Assembly (NCBI GenBank): GCA_000310025.1
Contig: FN649743.1
Span: 603,759-667,758 of the forward strand
From: Ectocarpus siliculosus
Lineage: Eukaryota; Sar; Phaeophyceae; Ectocarpales; Ectocarpaceae
Direction: 5' to 3'
DNA: 64,000 bases
Position numbers and translations under genes: made by a program. Shown here piece by piece: positions 13,001-24,204 of this stretch. The notes beneath the pieces are model-generated. The model was not told the DNA's origin. It worked only from the letters and a program-made list of their open reading frames with translations, and ran no database searches. Within the stretch, counting starts at the first letter, position 1. Each line of letters starts with the position of its first letter.

Positions 13001-16000
13001 ACGAGCTTCCCGGGCGTACATTTTGTTGCATTGTCGTCTTCACCAATGGCTCAATCGTCCCGTGCATGTAGCTTACACGATGCCAATGGACGATTGTTGT
13101 TGTGCGCTGCAGCGCAAGCAGCGAGGGTACCTCACCGTCGAAGAAGAAGAGGACTACGCCCTCGAGCAGCTGCAGCAGCAGCACCAACAACGATGTTTCT
13201 CACACCGTGCGGCAACAGCCGCCCCCGGCCCAGCGACCTCCCGGCGGAGCAACACGGAAGGGTGCGGTGGCGCACCTACCAAGCCAGGCACTGCCGCCGC
13301 CTCGCCAGTCAACGCCACTCCCACCCCGGGTAGGGAAAGAGCTACGGGCCACCCCGCCCGAACCTCGCCATCTCGTTCTCGACGCCCCGTGACCCGGGCG
13401 GCAAAACCGAGGGAGGTAGTCGTCAGCAAGGACTACTCGTTAGGGCGTCACCCCCCACCGATACTGGCTGCCGCTGCCGGAGCTCCCGGTGCCAACGGCA
13501 GCGCAAGCGGCGGGGGGGGTCACGCTACGGGGGCGGCGAAGGCCGTCGGCGGGGGGCGGGGCGGGTTCCGCGGCAGCAAGGCCATCTCGGTGCTAACCAG
13601 GGGCGGGGGTGAGGCGGTTGTCATGGTGCCCAAGCGGCCGCGACCCATCTGGTTCGCCGGGAGCGGCGCGATTCAGGCCGAATGGTCGGCCCTACCGGGG
13701 GGCGCGCGCGTGGTGAGGGATCTGGAAGGGCTGGAGGAGCAAGGAAGGCGAGTTTTTCAACCTTCGTCAAGCCTAACTGAACAGTAGCAGTCTGTGGCAG
13801 ATCTTGGGTTTGGAGGGTGATGTTCCACCCCCTGCCGAACTGCCGAACTGCCGCCCCCCCCGGTGTTTTGCCATCGGGGTTGGGTTTTCGTCGCTTGGCA
13901 ACGACGTTGTAAAACAAGCCGCCGCCCCCCGGTGTTTTGCAATCGGAATTGGGTTCTCGTCGCTTGGCAGCGACGTTGTAAAACAAGCCAAGTCACTTCG
14001 TGAACTCGGCAACTAGGTTACCGTTTTTTACCTCTGTTTTTTTTTTTGCGGTAACCATGAATGGTGGTCGAGTAGATCATGTTGTGCGGGGTCGAGAACC
14101 CTCACTCCGCGCAACGGGGATGATTGCACCACGTCGTGTTAAAATGGTCAAGAATCCTCGAGGCAGTTACACAGTGCTTGCAACTGTCTCTGGAAGTGAA
14201 AGCACCTGAAAATAAATTAAGTCATACGCAGCTGTCATTCGTATGCAAGGAAGTAAGCACAAGATGCCGAACACCCTTAGCAGGATGCAGCTCACCCTTC
14301 ATGCGACTCGCCGAATACCTCACGGGGCTTCGCGCTTGGTGATGTGAGAGCCTGGTCCGGTGAGAACCCGGCGTGCTCCGTCCCGGCTTTGTAGGGATGC
14401 GAGGTCAATGGTCTAACGACTACGGCATGCACGACTATGAGTACACCCCCCCCTGCCGAACTGCGTGACTCTTCGTGTATAGAGTAAACCGAGTAAACCA
14501 AGTCGGGTTCCGGTTGGCACCGACATGATGCTTCGAGGGGCGTGTCTTGGAGAGCGCACCCTGAGGGGTGTACAGCGCTTGGTTGTATGGTTTGAATGCC
14601 TTCGGTTTGTCTGTGTGTGGAGACCATATCGGCCGAGTTACCTCACAGCTGGTATAGGAAGAATATCTGAGCTGAAAAGCACAAGTAACCGGAGGGTTTT
14701 GGTCATCTTTCAACGCTCTCTTTGGCGCTACTAGAGCATGCTTTACGTAGCTCATGGTATACCGGCGGCAAGTCACCCAATACTGTAACGCGACTTGTCA
14801 CCGCATATGACCTTCACCACCGCATGCACGGTAGGTGAGTGGGGCGAAATTTGTCTCCGCTGCTACTCCCTGGTGCTACTCTTCCGCCTATTTATTATAC
14901 ACCCGACACCCAACTGACTTACTCACGTTTGCGCCCCTCGAACAACCATGCCGCTTGAATTGGCGCCCTAGCCAGTTGGGGTTGGCCGTTTGCTAGACGC
15001 GCCTTCGTACCCCTTACGTGACCTCCGGAATGCTTCGAACGCAACAGGTACGCGAAGTACGTGGCCGTGGTGGAGGGGTTGCTCACGGCCCACCTTCGTG
15101 CAGACGACCAGAGAGGTATGCGGCACGCCAGAAGCGTTTTTGGTTCGGCGCCTGAGCCGGGGGGCGTTCCCCGTGGTCGACACCTCAATCCAACTCCGTG
15201 CTGGGAGGGATTCCCCAAGTTTTTGTCTCGCATGACAAAAGTGTCTGTGTATCCGAGGAGATTGTTATCATACACGGTGAGATTGCCGCTGCGAAACGGA
15301 TTGTTGCTACTGCAGCAGATCGTTCGCACCCCGTTCTAGAAAGTCTCATCAGAAGATAAGTAAGAGCACTTGGTCATTTCCGCTCAACGAAAAAAAAAGA
15401 AAACAGACAGCACTTCAGATGTTGGGTGAGCCTTGTGATGCACAGGGCTCTTCGACCATACGACAACACGAAATGATCGCAGGCCCGTCGCAGCTAGTGA
15501 AGAAGCTGTGGAGGCAGCTGGTGGCAACATGCATTGCGTTTGGGGTGCGCAGCACCGAGAACCAGCGGTTCGAGAGGGCCTTGGAGCTACTCAAGCGGGC
15601 TGGGATACTCCTCTCTAGGTGCGTGTGAGCTCGTTGTCGTCGCGTTTCCGATCGGTCATGTATCCGCTTCGACAAAAAAAAAATATTTGTAGGTATAGGA
15701 TTCTCTTGCTCTTCCCATTCAGCGGGGCTTGGCAAACAAGCACCATTGAGCGAAAACAATAGCACCGGATGGGCCAGGAGCGGTCATGCGCTTCTCGGCC
15801 TCGACCCGGGCTGTTAGCGGGGTACTCCACCCCCGCGCACTGACCGACATACGTACACCCCAACAGCAGCACCGAGGGCTGCCGTGAGACTGAACGCTCG
15901 AAGCTCGAAAAAACACGCGCAGGCAAGTGCTCGACAAGCACTCCACCCTGGAGCTCCGGGCGTTCGTGAACGACGCCTACGGGCTGTACTTCCTCCGGAG

Positions 16001-18074
16001 GGGAAAGTCAAGCGCGGCCTTGGACTACCTGCAGAAGGCCATGAAAACGCACGCTCGCATGCTGGTGAGGGTGACGGGGGATGACGGCGCGGAGGGGGGG
16101 GGGTACCAGAACATTTTACACCCATTTTTGGATCGTCCAGCTCAAACGATTGCGCGGCATCTATCTGTCACTCCATCGTCTCTCATTGGTGTTATGTTTG
16201 TTCTCCATGAAAGATGCAGGGAAGCCTGCCAGTAGAACCTGGTCCCCTCGATTTTTTTGTGCACTCTAGCCCCCCTTGGGAGGTGCAGAGATTGAGCGCC
16301 GTGCTTTGGTTGGCCGTTTTCCGATTTATTGTACGTCGAGTGGCTGCAAGACGTAGTTGAAGACATGGTGCGTTTAATGGCGCCTTCCAGGCTCAGCTGT
16401 AGTTGTCGGAACTCTGTTCTCTCCCCCCCGAGGTGCCTGCGGTTGTTTTCACACGCAAACGAACGGTCAATGAGCCCACGGAACATGTTTATACCCTGTG
16501 AAGTGAACAATCGACAGCGACGCTCTCGGGACTAGGGAAAACAGCCGAGCAATCCAACACCGCAGCAAATACCCGATGGGCGTCGAGAAAGTTCGGAAAG
16601 AGAAACTTCCCCGCCCCTCTCGAAGGGTGCCGCGTACCAAAATGCCACCGCTGTCGTCTCGCCGTCCCACTCTTCTGTCGCCCATCGGCCGAACGCAGGA
16701 CTGGGGACACGTGGCCAAATGCCATCTCCACTCCTCCATGGTCTTGTCCAAGCTCAACCGCCATGACGAAGCTCTCAGGTGTCTCGGACAGGTACTCCTA
16801 ACGAAACGCCTCAGATGGGGAAGCGCGTTCCCCGCGGCTCCGACGCATTTTTTTCTCGACGCCTTTTCCAGGCAGGGCCAAACAAAACAAACTCCCACAA
16901 GCGATGGGTTCAGCATTTCTTCGCGAAACACTTGCGTTTGCTAAAACGGATATCCGCGCCAGTAAAAAAAGCGTAGAGAACCCTCTGTCGACAGCAGTAG
17001 CGGCCTAAAACGTGCTCAGTACCACATGGAGTAAGAAGCCCAACCCAGGATACCGCTGGTCAGTAGCCGTGCCTCGTGGTCACCGACGAAGCTTTCCGTT
17101 TCATCTATTTCCATTCCTTTTGTGCCCTTGTCCCCTGTCCCCTTCCCCCGCCCTCCGCCCCCGGTCTCTGCCCCCGCGCTTCCTGCGGCGACGACTCGCC
17201 AGGTCTTGGCGATGGTCCAGGAGGGCAAGCTCGACGTCGGGGGGAACTCTCCGCAGAAGCTGTGCCTTGTGGCCATCTGCTATCACAACATGGCTGTGAG
17301 TGAACAGTGACTTTAATCTGTTTGGTATGTGACTTGGACGCTGCGAAAAGAACATACCTACGGGTTCGGGGGGTCACAGACGTCCTTACTGACCTGTATC
17401 ACGGCTTGAAGGGTCGGATACTTGGGATAGCTGTGTAACGCCAATGCTTTACGGGACAAGACCGGTATCGATAAACAAGTCCAGCTGCAGGAGGCATGTG
17501 GTTCCCCCTCTACCACATTCAGAATCGGAACCATGCGATAGTGCAGCTGTGTATCGAAGAAGGTTCAATGGCTTTCTCCCTGGCAAGCTCTGAACACTTG
17601 TGTAGGTGAGGGTAAACAATCGCACGTCACGCGAGCGACTAATACCAAGAGGGGCCGGCTGAGAACCTCCCCAAAGTCATCCTCTCTTCTGCACCAAGGT
17701 ATGCTATATATAGCACGATTTCATTCACTCGGGAACTCGTCCGGTCCTACCCGTGCAAAACTAAACCCGAAACGCTACATGCATGCGCACAGGTCGAGCA
17801 GTTGATCCTGCGCCATGCCGGAGAGGCGTGCATGAGCAGCCAGAACGCCCGTCGGCTGGCGCGCCTGTGCCTGTCCTACTCCAACCGCTGGCTCCACTCC
17901 TTCGAGGGCACCCACAAGCTCGCGCTCGCTGAGCTCTCCAGGAGCCTGTCCACCACCGGTGGAGACGGGGCGGGTGGAAACGTGGCGCAGCGGAGGGGCA
18001 GCGGCGGGTACGGGGAGGGGGAGCGAGAACAGAAGGATATATTGCAACGATTGACGGAAGAACTCTTTTCGTAG
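10065..18074 (+). CDS. TPR-containing protein with long disordered N-terminus (10 exons)
   Basis: Proposed exons are 10065-10244, 10625 (or 10619)-11641, 11915-12754, 13113-13747, 15048-15115, 15483-15618, 15923-16064, 16699-16791, 17203-17295 and 17793-18074. All phases agree and give about 1161 aa. Residues 1 to about 780 are low complexity: an Arg/Ser-rich stretch (KKRASTRRRRKHSRS), acidic and Gly-rich segments, and a Gln-rich helix after RGYLTVEEEEDYALEQL. From about residue 860 the protein is globular and helical (IWFAGSGAIQAEWSALPGG, then EEQGRYAKYVAVVEGLL). TPR-type helix pairs follow (DAYGLYFLRRGKSSAALDYL, KCHLHSSMVLSKLNRHDEAL), and a conserved C-terminal block (ICYHNMAVEQL, ARRLARLCLSYSNRW). 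TPR proteins are scaffolds; the partner here is unknown. Exons 4-10 are well supported. Exons 1-3 rest on splice sites and phase alone, and the exon 2 acceptor is ambiguous. Intron 4 starts with GC (AG|GCGAGT). Confidence 0.8.
13844..14448 (+). mobile_element. SINE-like element, copy 1, in TPR intron 4
   Basis: This block of about 605 bases matches 40323-40911 in reverse orientation nearly end to end. It is bracketed here by direct repeats CCCCCTGCCGAACTGC (13828-13843 and 14449-14464), which look like a target-site duplication. The other copy has a different flanking duplication. It begins with two tandem units of about 67 bases (GTTTTGCCATCGGGGTTGGG..., 13861-13995) and ends in a C-run instead of poly-A. 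An A-box-like word TGGTCGAGTAG lies at 14065-14075, followed by GGGTCGAGAACC, which is only loosely B-box-like. No TIRs and no protein domain are visible. It lies about 100 bases inside a GC-donor intron. Confidence 0.78.
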
Positions 18075-18888
18075 CACAGGTTTCGTCGGGGCGGGGGTTC
18101 GTATCGTCACAGAAAGGTTGGACAGGATTCGTACAAACACGGCGTCTGTAGAGATGACCGACGATGCACTGGGCAGCAAAACCGGAACATGCCGGAAGAG
18201 GTCTAGGCCCGTAGGGCAGCAAAAATTTGGCCCCATGCGTCTGATAGTTCGAGACTGCAGGGATCGGACCTTGATACGGTTCAAGCATCTATTCTAGGGT
18301 ATGGGGAGCCACCAGCACGGGCCAACCTTTCTGTTGCCGGTGCTGTCTAGTCTGTGGGTGGGTCGATGGTGAACAGCTCCTGCAGAGGCGACATAAATCA
18401 AAGGGAGAAAATATCACCTTATGCTTATGACGGAAAGACAGAATAGGTGTCCACTGTGCTCCGACTGGCGTTTTGGAGAAGGCTCAGCAGTGGGCACTGC
18501 TCTGACAAAATCCGCATGGACCTGGTTTCACGTCCCACCAACATTGGGTATTCCATCCCCTGGGCGCCTTGCACCTCCGGGAGTTCGGTACAGGAGTAGT
18601 GGCGAGGCAGGTGTTCGTGGTGCATTGCCTGGCGCCAGGCCTGTTGCGACACTTGGTTGATGTGTGGTTTCGGGAGAGCCACAACCGAAGGAGCCACTCA
18701 TCATGCCCTCTCCTTGCCCGCTCGTGAGATTCAGGCACATCCCATGCATCGGGGTTTAATGGGGCCTGCGAACAGCTTGGTGGTGTTCTAGTATTGGTCT
18801 GAGAACACGACTGACGTCGTGAGGGTTTGTTATTATTCTGTGTCTGGTTCACAGTCGTCCTTCGGCATTCACAGTGGACCGTTCCGTA
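18075..18888. other. 3' flank of TPR gene
   Basis: Probably includes the 3' UTR of the TPR gene. No further coding exon, RNA or repeat recognised. Confidence 0.45.
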
Positions 18889-19170
18889 ACATGTTATCCG
18901 CATGTCAGCCTCAAGCGTTAATTAAGCATGCAAGAAAAGTTCAAGGAGGACATGCTGATCCTTTCTGTACATAATGGTTGAGGCGTGCGTCGCAGGCGAA
19001 GCCTTCTGTGCGACCAAGGATGATAGAATTCAGAAGCTCTTCGGTTGTGACAATTAGGAACGCACGTGAGGAGAAAGTGATCGTCAGGACCATGATGGGA
19101 TATTGGTAAAGAACGATGTGAGAGGAAGGTGCAGCAAAGCTTGAACAATGGATCAAACTCAGACACGCAA
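18889..19170. repeat. Dispersed repeat family B, copy 1
   Basis: Aligns in direct orientation along its length with 33779-34029, sharing ATCCGCATGTCAGCCTCAAG, GGATGATAGAATTCA and GATGTGAGAGGAAGGTGCA, with small indels. No coding potential or terminal repeats were recognised; it may be an LTR or a non-autonomous element fragment. Confidence 0.8.
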
Positions 19171-19289
19171 GTCAAGGCTTGAGTCTGCAGCTCACATCCG
19201 CCTGTTTGTGGAATAGCGATGATCTCTGAACGTCCACAACATCAGTGCGGCGGTCCGATACTTCTCAACTTATGGTTGTTGTACACTAA

Positions 19290-19620
19290 ATGGTATTCTC
19301 ACGAACGAGCGGTTCCCCTTGCAAACTCTGGGGTGAGGTTCCCTAATGCTTCGGCTGTTGTACACGAAATCGTATCCATCTCCACTAGCGGGGGGTGCCC
19401 CTGCCAATGTCGTGTTGAGGTTCACTTATGCAGCGGTCCCCCGGCGTTGGTCGGGGTGAGGTTCCCCAATGCAGAGGTTCCCCTCGTGCATGGGATGAGG
19501 GTGTTCCCTACGGCAGAGATCTCGCTGCTGCAAAGCAAATGGGGGTTCCCTCACGCGCCGGTCCCCTTGCACTCTTTGCGTAATAGGTCCCGTATGCACG
19601 GGTTGCCTAATGTGTACTGC
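19290..19620. repeat. Degenerate tandem repeat, GGTTCCC-rich
   Basis: Imperfect reiteration of a unit of roughly 60-75 bases containing GGTGAGGTTCCC, AATGC and CGGT(T/C)CCCCTTGC. Units have diverged in length and sequence. No gene recognised. Confidence 0.5.
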
Positions 19621-20052
19621 AGCGGCGGGCCGAATAGTCCACGACAATGGCAATGCCCACGAACCCCACGACTAACTTCTACAGAGAAGCCGCAGGGCTG
19701 ACTTAGTCTACTGTAATGGGTTGATGTCGGCTTCTATGGTGGCTGGAGTACTTTACAACGGCTTGGGTGGGGCACGTGTCAAGGGGGAGCATGCACTTGC
19801 TGAGCGGTCAAACAATTAACCCTCTTGTGGCATAGAGCCAAATGTCTACGAGCAAAGAGAGACAAATCGGTGTGTCAACGTGGCAAACAACGAATTTCCT
19901 CCAGAGTTGGGACATCACATTGCCTGCGCATGAAGCGCCTTTGAGTACATGCGATTCTACCTGCACTGTGACCGCACACTGCACCACGCCCAAACCCCGT
20001 GAAGTGCCTTCGAGCGAGGCGAGTCACTCGGCGCGATGACCGTATTCGGTAA

Positions 20053-22465
20053 AATTACAAGTGCGCCAGCAAGGCGGACGTTCAATCCGCGCGCTGCGTC
20101 TACCTGTACGGCCCAAACCACCACTCAACGACCATCGCCGTTGTTCTTCACGCCGACACCGGGAGGGTCACGATTACCAACGACGTCGCGTGGGTCAACC
20201 GCCAGGAAGTTGCGCCGGCGCCGGTGCCGGCCATCGGGGGGAGTTCTTCGGTCACCGCGGCGCCCTTGCCGGCCGCCGACGTACCTGCGGCCGCTGCCGC
20301 ACCGCCACCGTCATCGTGGATGTACACCTACACCCTGCCTGCATCAGCGACCGCCGCAGCCCCGCCCCCGGCTTCTCCGCCGATCATCTCAGGATCCTCC
20401 TCGGCTCCGTCGCCGATCTCCGCCGCGCCATCGTCAGCATCGCCGTCGACCGCAGCTACGCCGCCCCGCTCCCCGCCGACGCCACCGCCGCAGCCCGCCA
20501 GCGCCGTCGCTCCCGCTCCCCCGCACCTGCCGCTTTCGAAACGAACCATCAAGGAGCTGGGAAGAGCGGAGACGAGGGTTCACGGCCTCACGCGCGGCGA
20601 CGGAGTGCGGTTCATGGATGAGCAACAACCAACGCCGTCACCGTGCGGTGGCGGCACCGCTCTCCAACACAGCCGTGGGCTGCTATCGATGGTGGACAAG
20701 GATGCGCTCATCTCGTCGCTCGCCACTAGGGATGCCGTCGACCAAGGACGCCGAAACCTACCTCCCCCGCCGCCGCCGCTTGATCCGAGTCTTGGAGGCC
20801 GTGGGAGCGGGGGGGGGTGTGGGATCCGGGGGGAAGATGGGAGCCTGGGGGGCGTGGGCACTGCACATTCTCGCGGCGATGTCTTCACTCGCGAGGACGT
20901 GGGCGCCGCTCTTCCCGCCGAACGCCCGCCTGACAAGACGCCAGACCTTCCTCACTGCCTCGCCAGCGACCTCCGCGTGCCGAACACGTTTAAGGATGCC
21001 ACGCGTTCCCAACACCCAGAGTTGTGGCAAGATTCAGGTACCTTGGAGCCAGTGCATGTAGCAACCAGAACGTAACGCCAAGCGGGTCTTTAACTGTAAG
21101 GCCGACGAGTACGGATGACCGACGAAATTCGAGGCAAGACTTTTAGGGCGGGGGGGCATTCAGAGGGCTTCGATTGATTTTGGAGAGTTGTTTGCACCCA
21201 CCGTATCAGTGTCTATGTGCGTTTGCTAGCAGCATTGGCATGTGAGCAGAACCTTGACTTTTGCCATTTCGATGCTCAGCAGCATTTGTTCAGTCTGAGC
21301 TTGATGAGGATGATTTCATGCGTCTACCGCAGGGTTGTGGCAGGTTATCTGGTCTGATCGTGAAGCAATGCAAGACTCTGTATGGGTTGAAGCAGGCATC
21401 ATGACAATGGCATGCGCACCTGACGAGATGTTTGTTACTTTTAGGTTTTTTGTTGTGCCTGGCGGATGCGTGTCCTTTGCGACTGATGGAGGAGGGAGAG
21501 TGTGATCATGATCGTCGTGGTCCACGTGGATGACATATATTTTTGCTGTAGGGCAGAAGGGTAGGTGGGACCAGTTTGGCAGAGATCTCAACGAGATGGT
21601 ACCCGTGAAGAACCTTGGAGAGTTGAGGTAGTATTCCGCGTCCTTTTACGAAAGATATGTAGAGAGAGGACTGTTGAATATTTCGCAGCAGATTGCAGAG
21701 TACGGTGTAGAGTGGGGGAAGAGCGCGCCTTTGCCTGTTAGCGTGAAGCTGACCGACTTTGACGAGAACGAAGCGTGCGCTGATGTGCCTTTTCGCGAGT
21801 TGACAGGATCCCCGATGTGGTTGGCCAATCAAACAGGGCCGGACATCGCGAACGCAGTACCAGCAGTAGCGCGGTATTGTGCGCCTCCGAAGATGGTGCA
21901 CTGGAAGGCAGCACTAGGTATTTTAGGGTACGTCCGTAGGACGAGTTGGATGGGTATTACATTTGAGAGAGGAGTAGTGACCGGTATGAGCATGCAGGGG
22001 TTTGTGTATGCTGACCATGCAAGCAAAGCGGCAGACCGGAGGTCGGTGTCAGGAGGGCTAGTGATGTGCGGGTGCGGGGGGTGGATGTGTGACTTGGTTT
22101 TCAAGTGACGCAACAGGGCGTTACGCTTTCCACCTGTATGTGGCAATTGCCGACGTCTTGAAGGAAGCGCTGTTCTTGAGGCAGGTGTGGCGTTTTATGC
22201 TGTCAGATGCGGGTACACAGTATGCCATGCATCCCGGCGTTCGAGGATAATCACGGAGCGATTCAGATTGCGCACAACCCGATCACGAATTCCAACTCGA
22301 AGGACATCGATGTACGGCATCACTTTATGAGGGAGCTGATAGAGAGGAAAGAGATTTGAATCACTCGTGTGCCGACGCAGTTTCAGGATGCAGATTTGTT
22401 GACGAAGGCTATTACCGAGGAGTCTTTTGCGGTGCACCGTGACTTTGTGATGAACTTGCAGTGAA
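20053..22465 (+). pseudogene. Degenerate Ty1/copia pol (post-integrase, RT, RNase H)
   Basis: An uninterrupted frame from about 20053 to 21078 starts with a copia-type post-integrase segment (VYLYGPNHHST, then GRVTITNDVAWVNR). It continues as a Pro/Ala/Ser-rich linker. Reverse transcriptase (about 21190-21660) is broken by stops and frameshifts but shows VHVDD at about 21520 and VPVKNLGELR. An intact frame at 21674-22108 carries the end of RT and the RNase H start (FRELTGSPMWLANQTGPDIANAV, here split by substitutions from the family, then KAADRRSVSGGLVMCG). The last part, to about 22460, is frameshifted (FLRQVWRFML in one frame, HHF...EL in another). It is not functional. The order and motifs fit Ty1/copia. 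Confidence 0.88.
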
Positions 22466-22497
22466 GGAAGCGTTTTGGGGTCGATTCGTATTCTGTC

Positions 22498-22535
22498 GAG
22501 AAGAGAGAGAGAGAGAGAGAAAGAGGAAGAGAGAG
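22498..22535. repeat. GA dinucleotide-rich microsatellite
   Basis: A run of GA repeats with a few interruptions just after the copia remnant. Confidence 0.85.
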
Positions 22536-22770
22536 ACGACATTGGACAAGAGAGGGAGAGAGCCTGGGTGAGGTGGTATTGTTTGATAGTTGGGTTAGCG
22601 ATATTTATTGAGTATTTTGGAGGAGTTTCTCTTGTATTGGAGATAGCGTTGCTGAATTGGGGCATCGGATGTGTTTGAGATTTTGGATTTTTTGTTCTGG
22701 ATTGTTTTGGAGGAGTTGGAAAGTAAATTGGTGATGTTGATTTTTGCTTAAAGCATGACGATGCATACGA

Positions 22771-23155
22771 GCAGGGGGGCTATTTGGTATACTCGTAGCA
22801 TAGTATGACGGGTGAATCTTAGGTATACATCTACGGAGATCGCAGTGACGATGAGGTTCGGAGGAACGGGAAGTTTCTTTGTAGTTTCCTTGGGAGTGAT
22901 GGAATGGTGGAGATTCAGGGAGATGCTCTTGGTGTTTTTGAGCGTGATGCGTGACTTCATGGCGTGACGAATTGACAGCACGCCCCCTTTCCACACTATC
23001 AGACGACTGGCGAGGGGTCCGGCCCCGGAGATCACTGCTCGGAGGCCAAGACCCGCCGACATATATATTTTTCGACAAATGGTGTAATTTATCGAATAGA
23101 CCCCACACTTGCACCACGCACAAAACCCCGTCAAGTGTCTACGAGCGAACCTAGC
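22771..23155 (+). mobile_element. Candidate polypurine tract and 3' LTR of the copia remnant
   Basis: GAGCAGGGGGGC at 22771-22782 sits where a polypurine tract would precede a 3' LTR, about 310 bases beyond the copia RNase H. A short segment near the end (CACGCACAAAACCCCGTCAA, about 23116) resembles CACGCCCAAACCCCGTGAA at about 19987, just 5' of the copia body, as LTR copies would. The match covers only about 40 bases, so the assignment is tentative. Confidence 0.35.
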
Positions 23156-23207
23156 AGTATCGATGCGACACTCACATCAACAACACACCAAATCGGTCTA
23201 GACTATG

Positions 23208-24204
23208 ATTTTGTGCTTTCTGGGTGGGAGAAAGCTAGCGTGTGCCACCGCCGTGACTGCTACCTACCTACAGGCGACGGCCGACCACAAAAATATCATC
23301 CATAGGAGATCGGCAAAATCACGAAACGGGCGGGTGCGGGGTGATGTTCATCGGAGATGAACCTCGGCTAATCCGACTGGCTCTCGGCCCATTGTCGTCG
23401 TATATCGAAGAAACCAAATCCCGGTTGCTGATGCACAGTCTACTAGTGGAAGTTATGCTTTTGAAGCGTCGGCGGACGCAAATGACCCCGTGTATGTGTG
23501 GTATATCTACCAGCTACGGCAGCAAGGGGTGTACGTTTGAGAAGAGAATATGAAATATGCATATCATGGAGGAATCTGTTTACGGCACAACCCCTTCGGA
23601 TGATTCTCAATTGAAGATTCACCGATAGAATCCCCATCTCCCGATGCAAGATATGCTGATCCGAGAACATGTAGCTACATTGTGTACGTACAACGTTCTA
23701 CCACTCGTTCTCATGAGAGGTTTGAGCTTAAGTGTTTTCTGTGTCCTCTACAATAGGTACGCTGCGCATCGTTCCGAATCTTCAGATGAGATTCATCCGA
23801 AGGTGTTGCGCCGTAAGCAGATTTCCATAGTACTCATATTCATATTCTGAGAGATTCTCTTCTCAAACGTACACCCCTTGCTGCCGTAGCTGGTAGATAG
23901 ACCACACACACATGGGGTCATTTGCGTCCGCATGTATCCGACGCTTCAAAAGCATAACATCCACTAGCAGGCTGTGCATCAACAACCGGGATGCGATTTC
24001 TTCGATATACGACGACAGTGGGCCGAGAGCCAGTCGGATTAGCCAGTCGGATTACCCGAGGTTAATCTCCGATGAAAATGACATTACCGCACCCGCCCGT
24101 TTCGTCATATTGCCGATCTCCCATGGATGGTATTTTTGTGGTTGGCCGTCGCCTGTAGGTAGGTAGGCAGCACGCGGTAAAAAGCTCCCACCCAGAACAC
24201 AAAA
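23208..24204. mobile_element. Large foldback element, about 1 kb
   Basis: Left arm 23208 to about 23627 and right arm about 23777-24204 are imperfect reverse complements over more than 400 bases. Outer ends share TTTTGTG and TTCTGGGTGGGAG; inner parts share GCAAGGGGTGTACGTTTGAGA, GAAACGGGCGGGTGCGG and CAACCCCTTCGGATGA with its divergent partner. The loop is about 150 bases. Indels and substitutions show both arms drifting independently. No open frame with a recognisable transposase is present, and flanking duplications were not identified. Confidence 0.88.

Noticed and set aside
20036-21061. Arg/Pro-rich frame of 341 codons over the copia linker
   Set aside because: Out-of-frame shadow of the copia Pro/Ala linker; the in-frame translation shows copia motifs instead.
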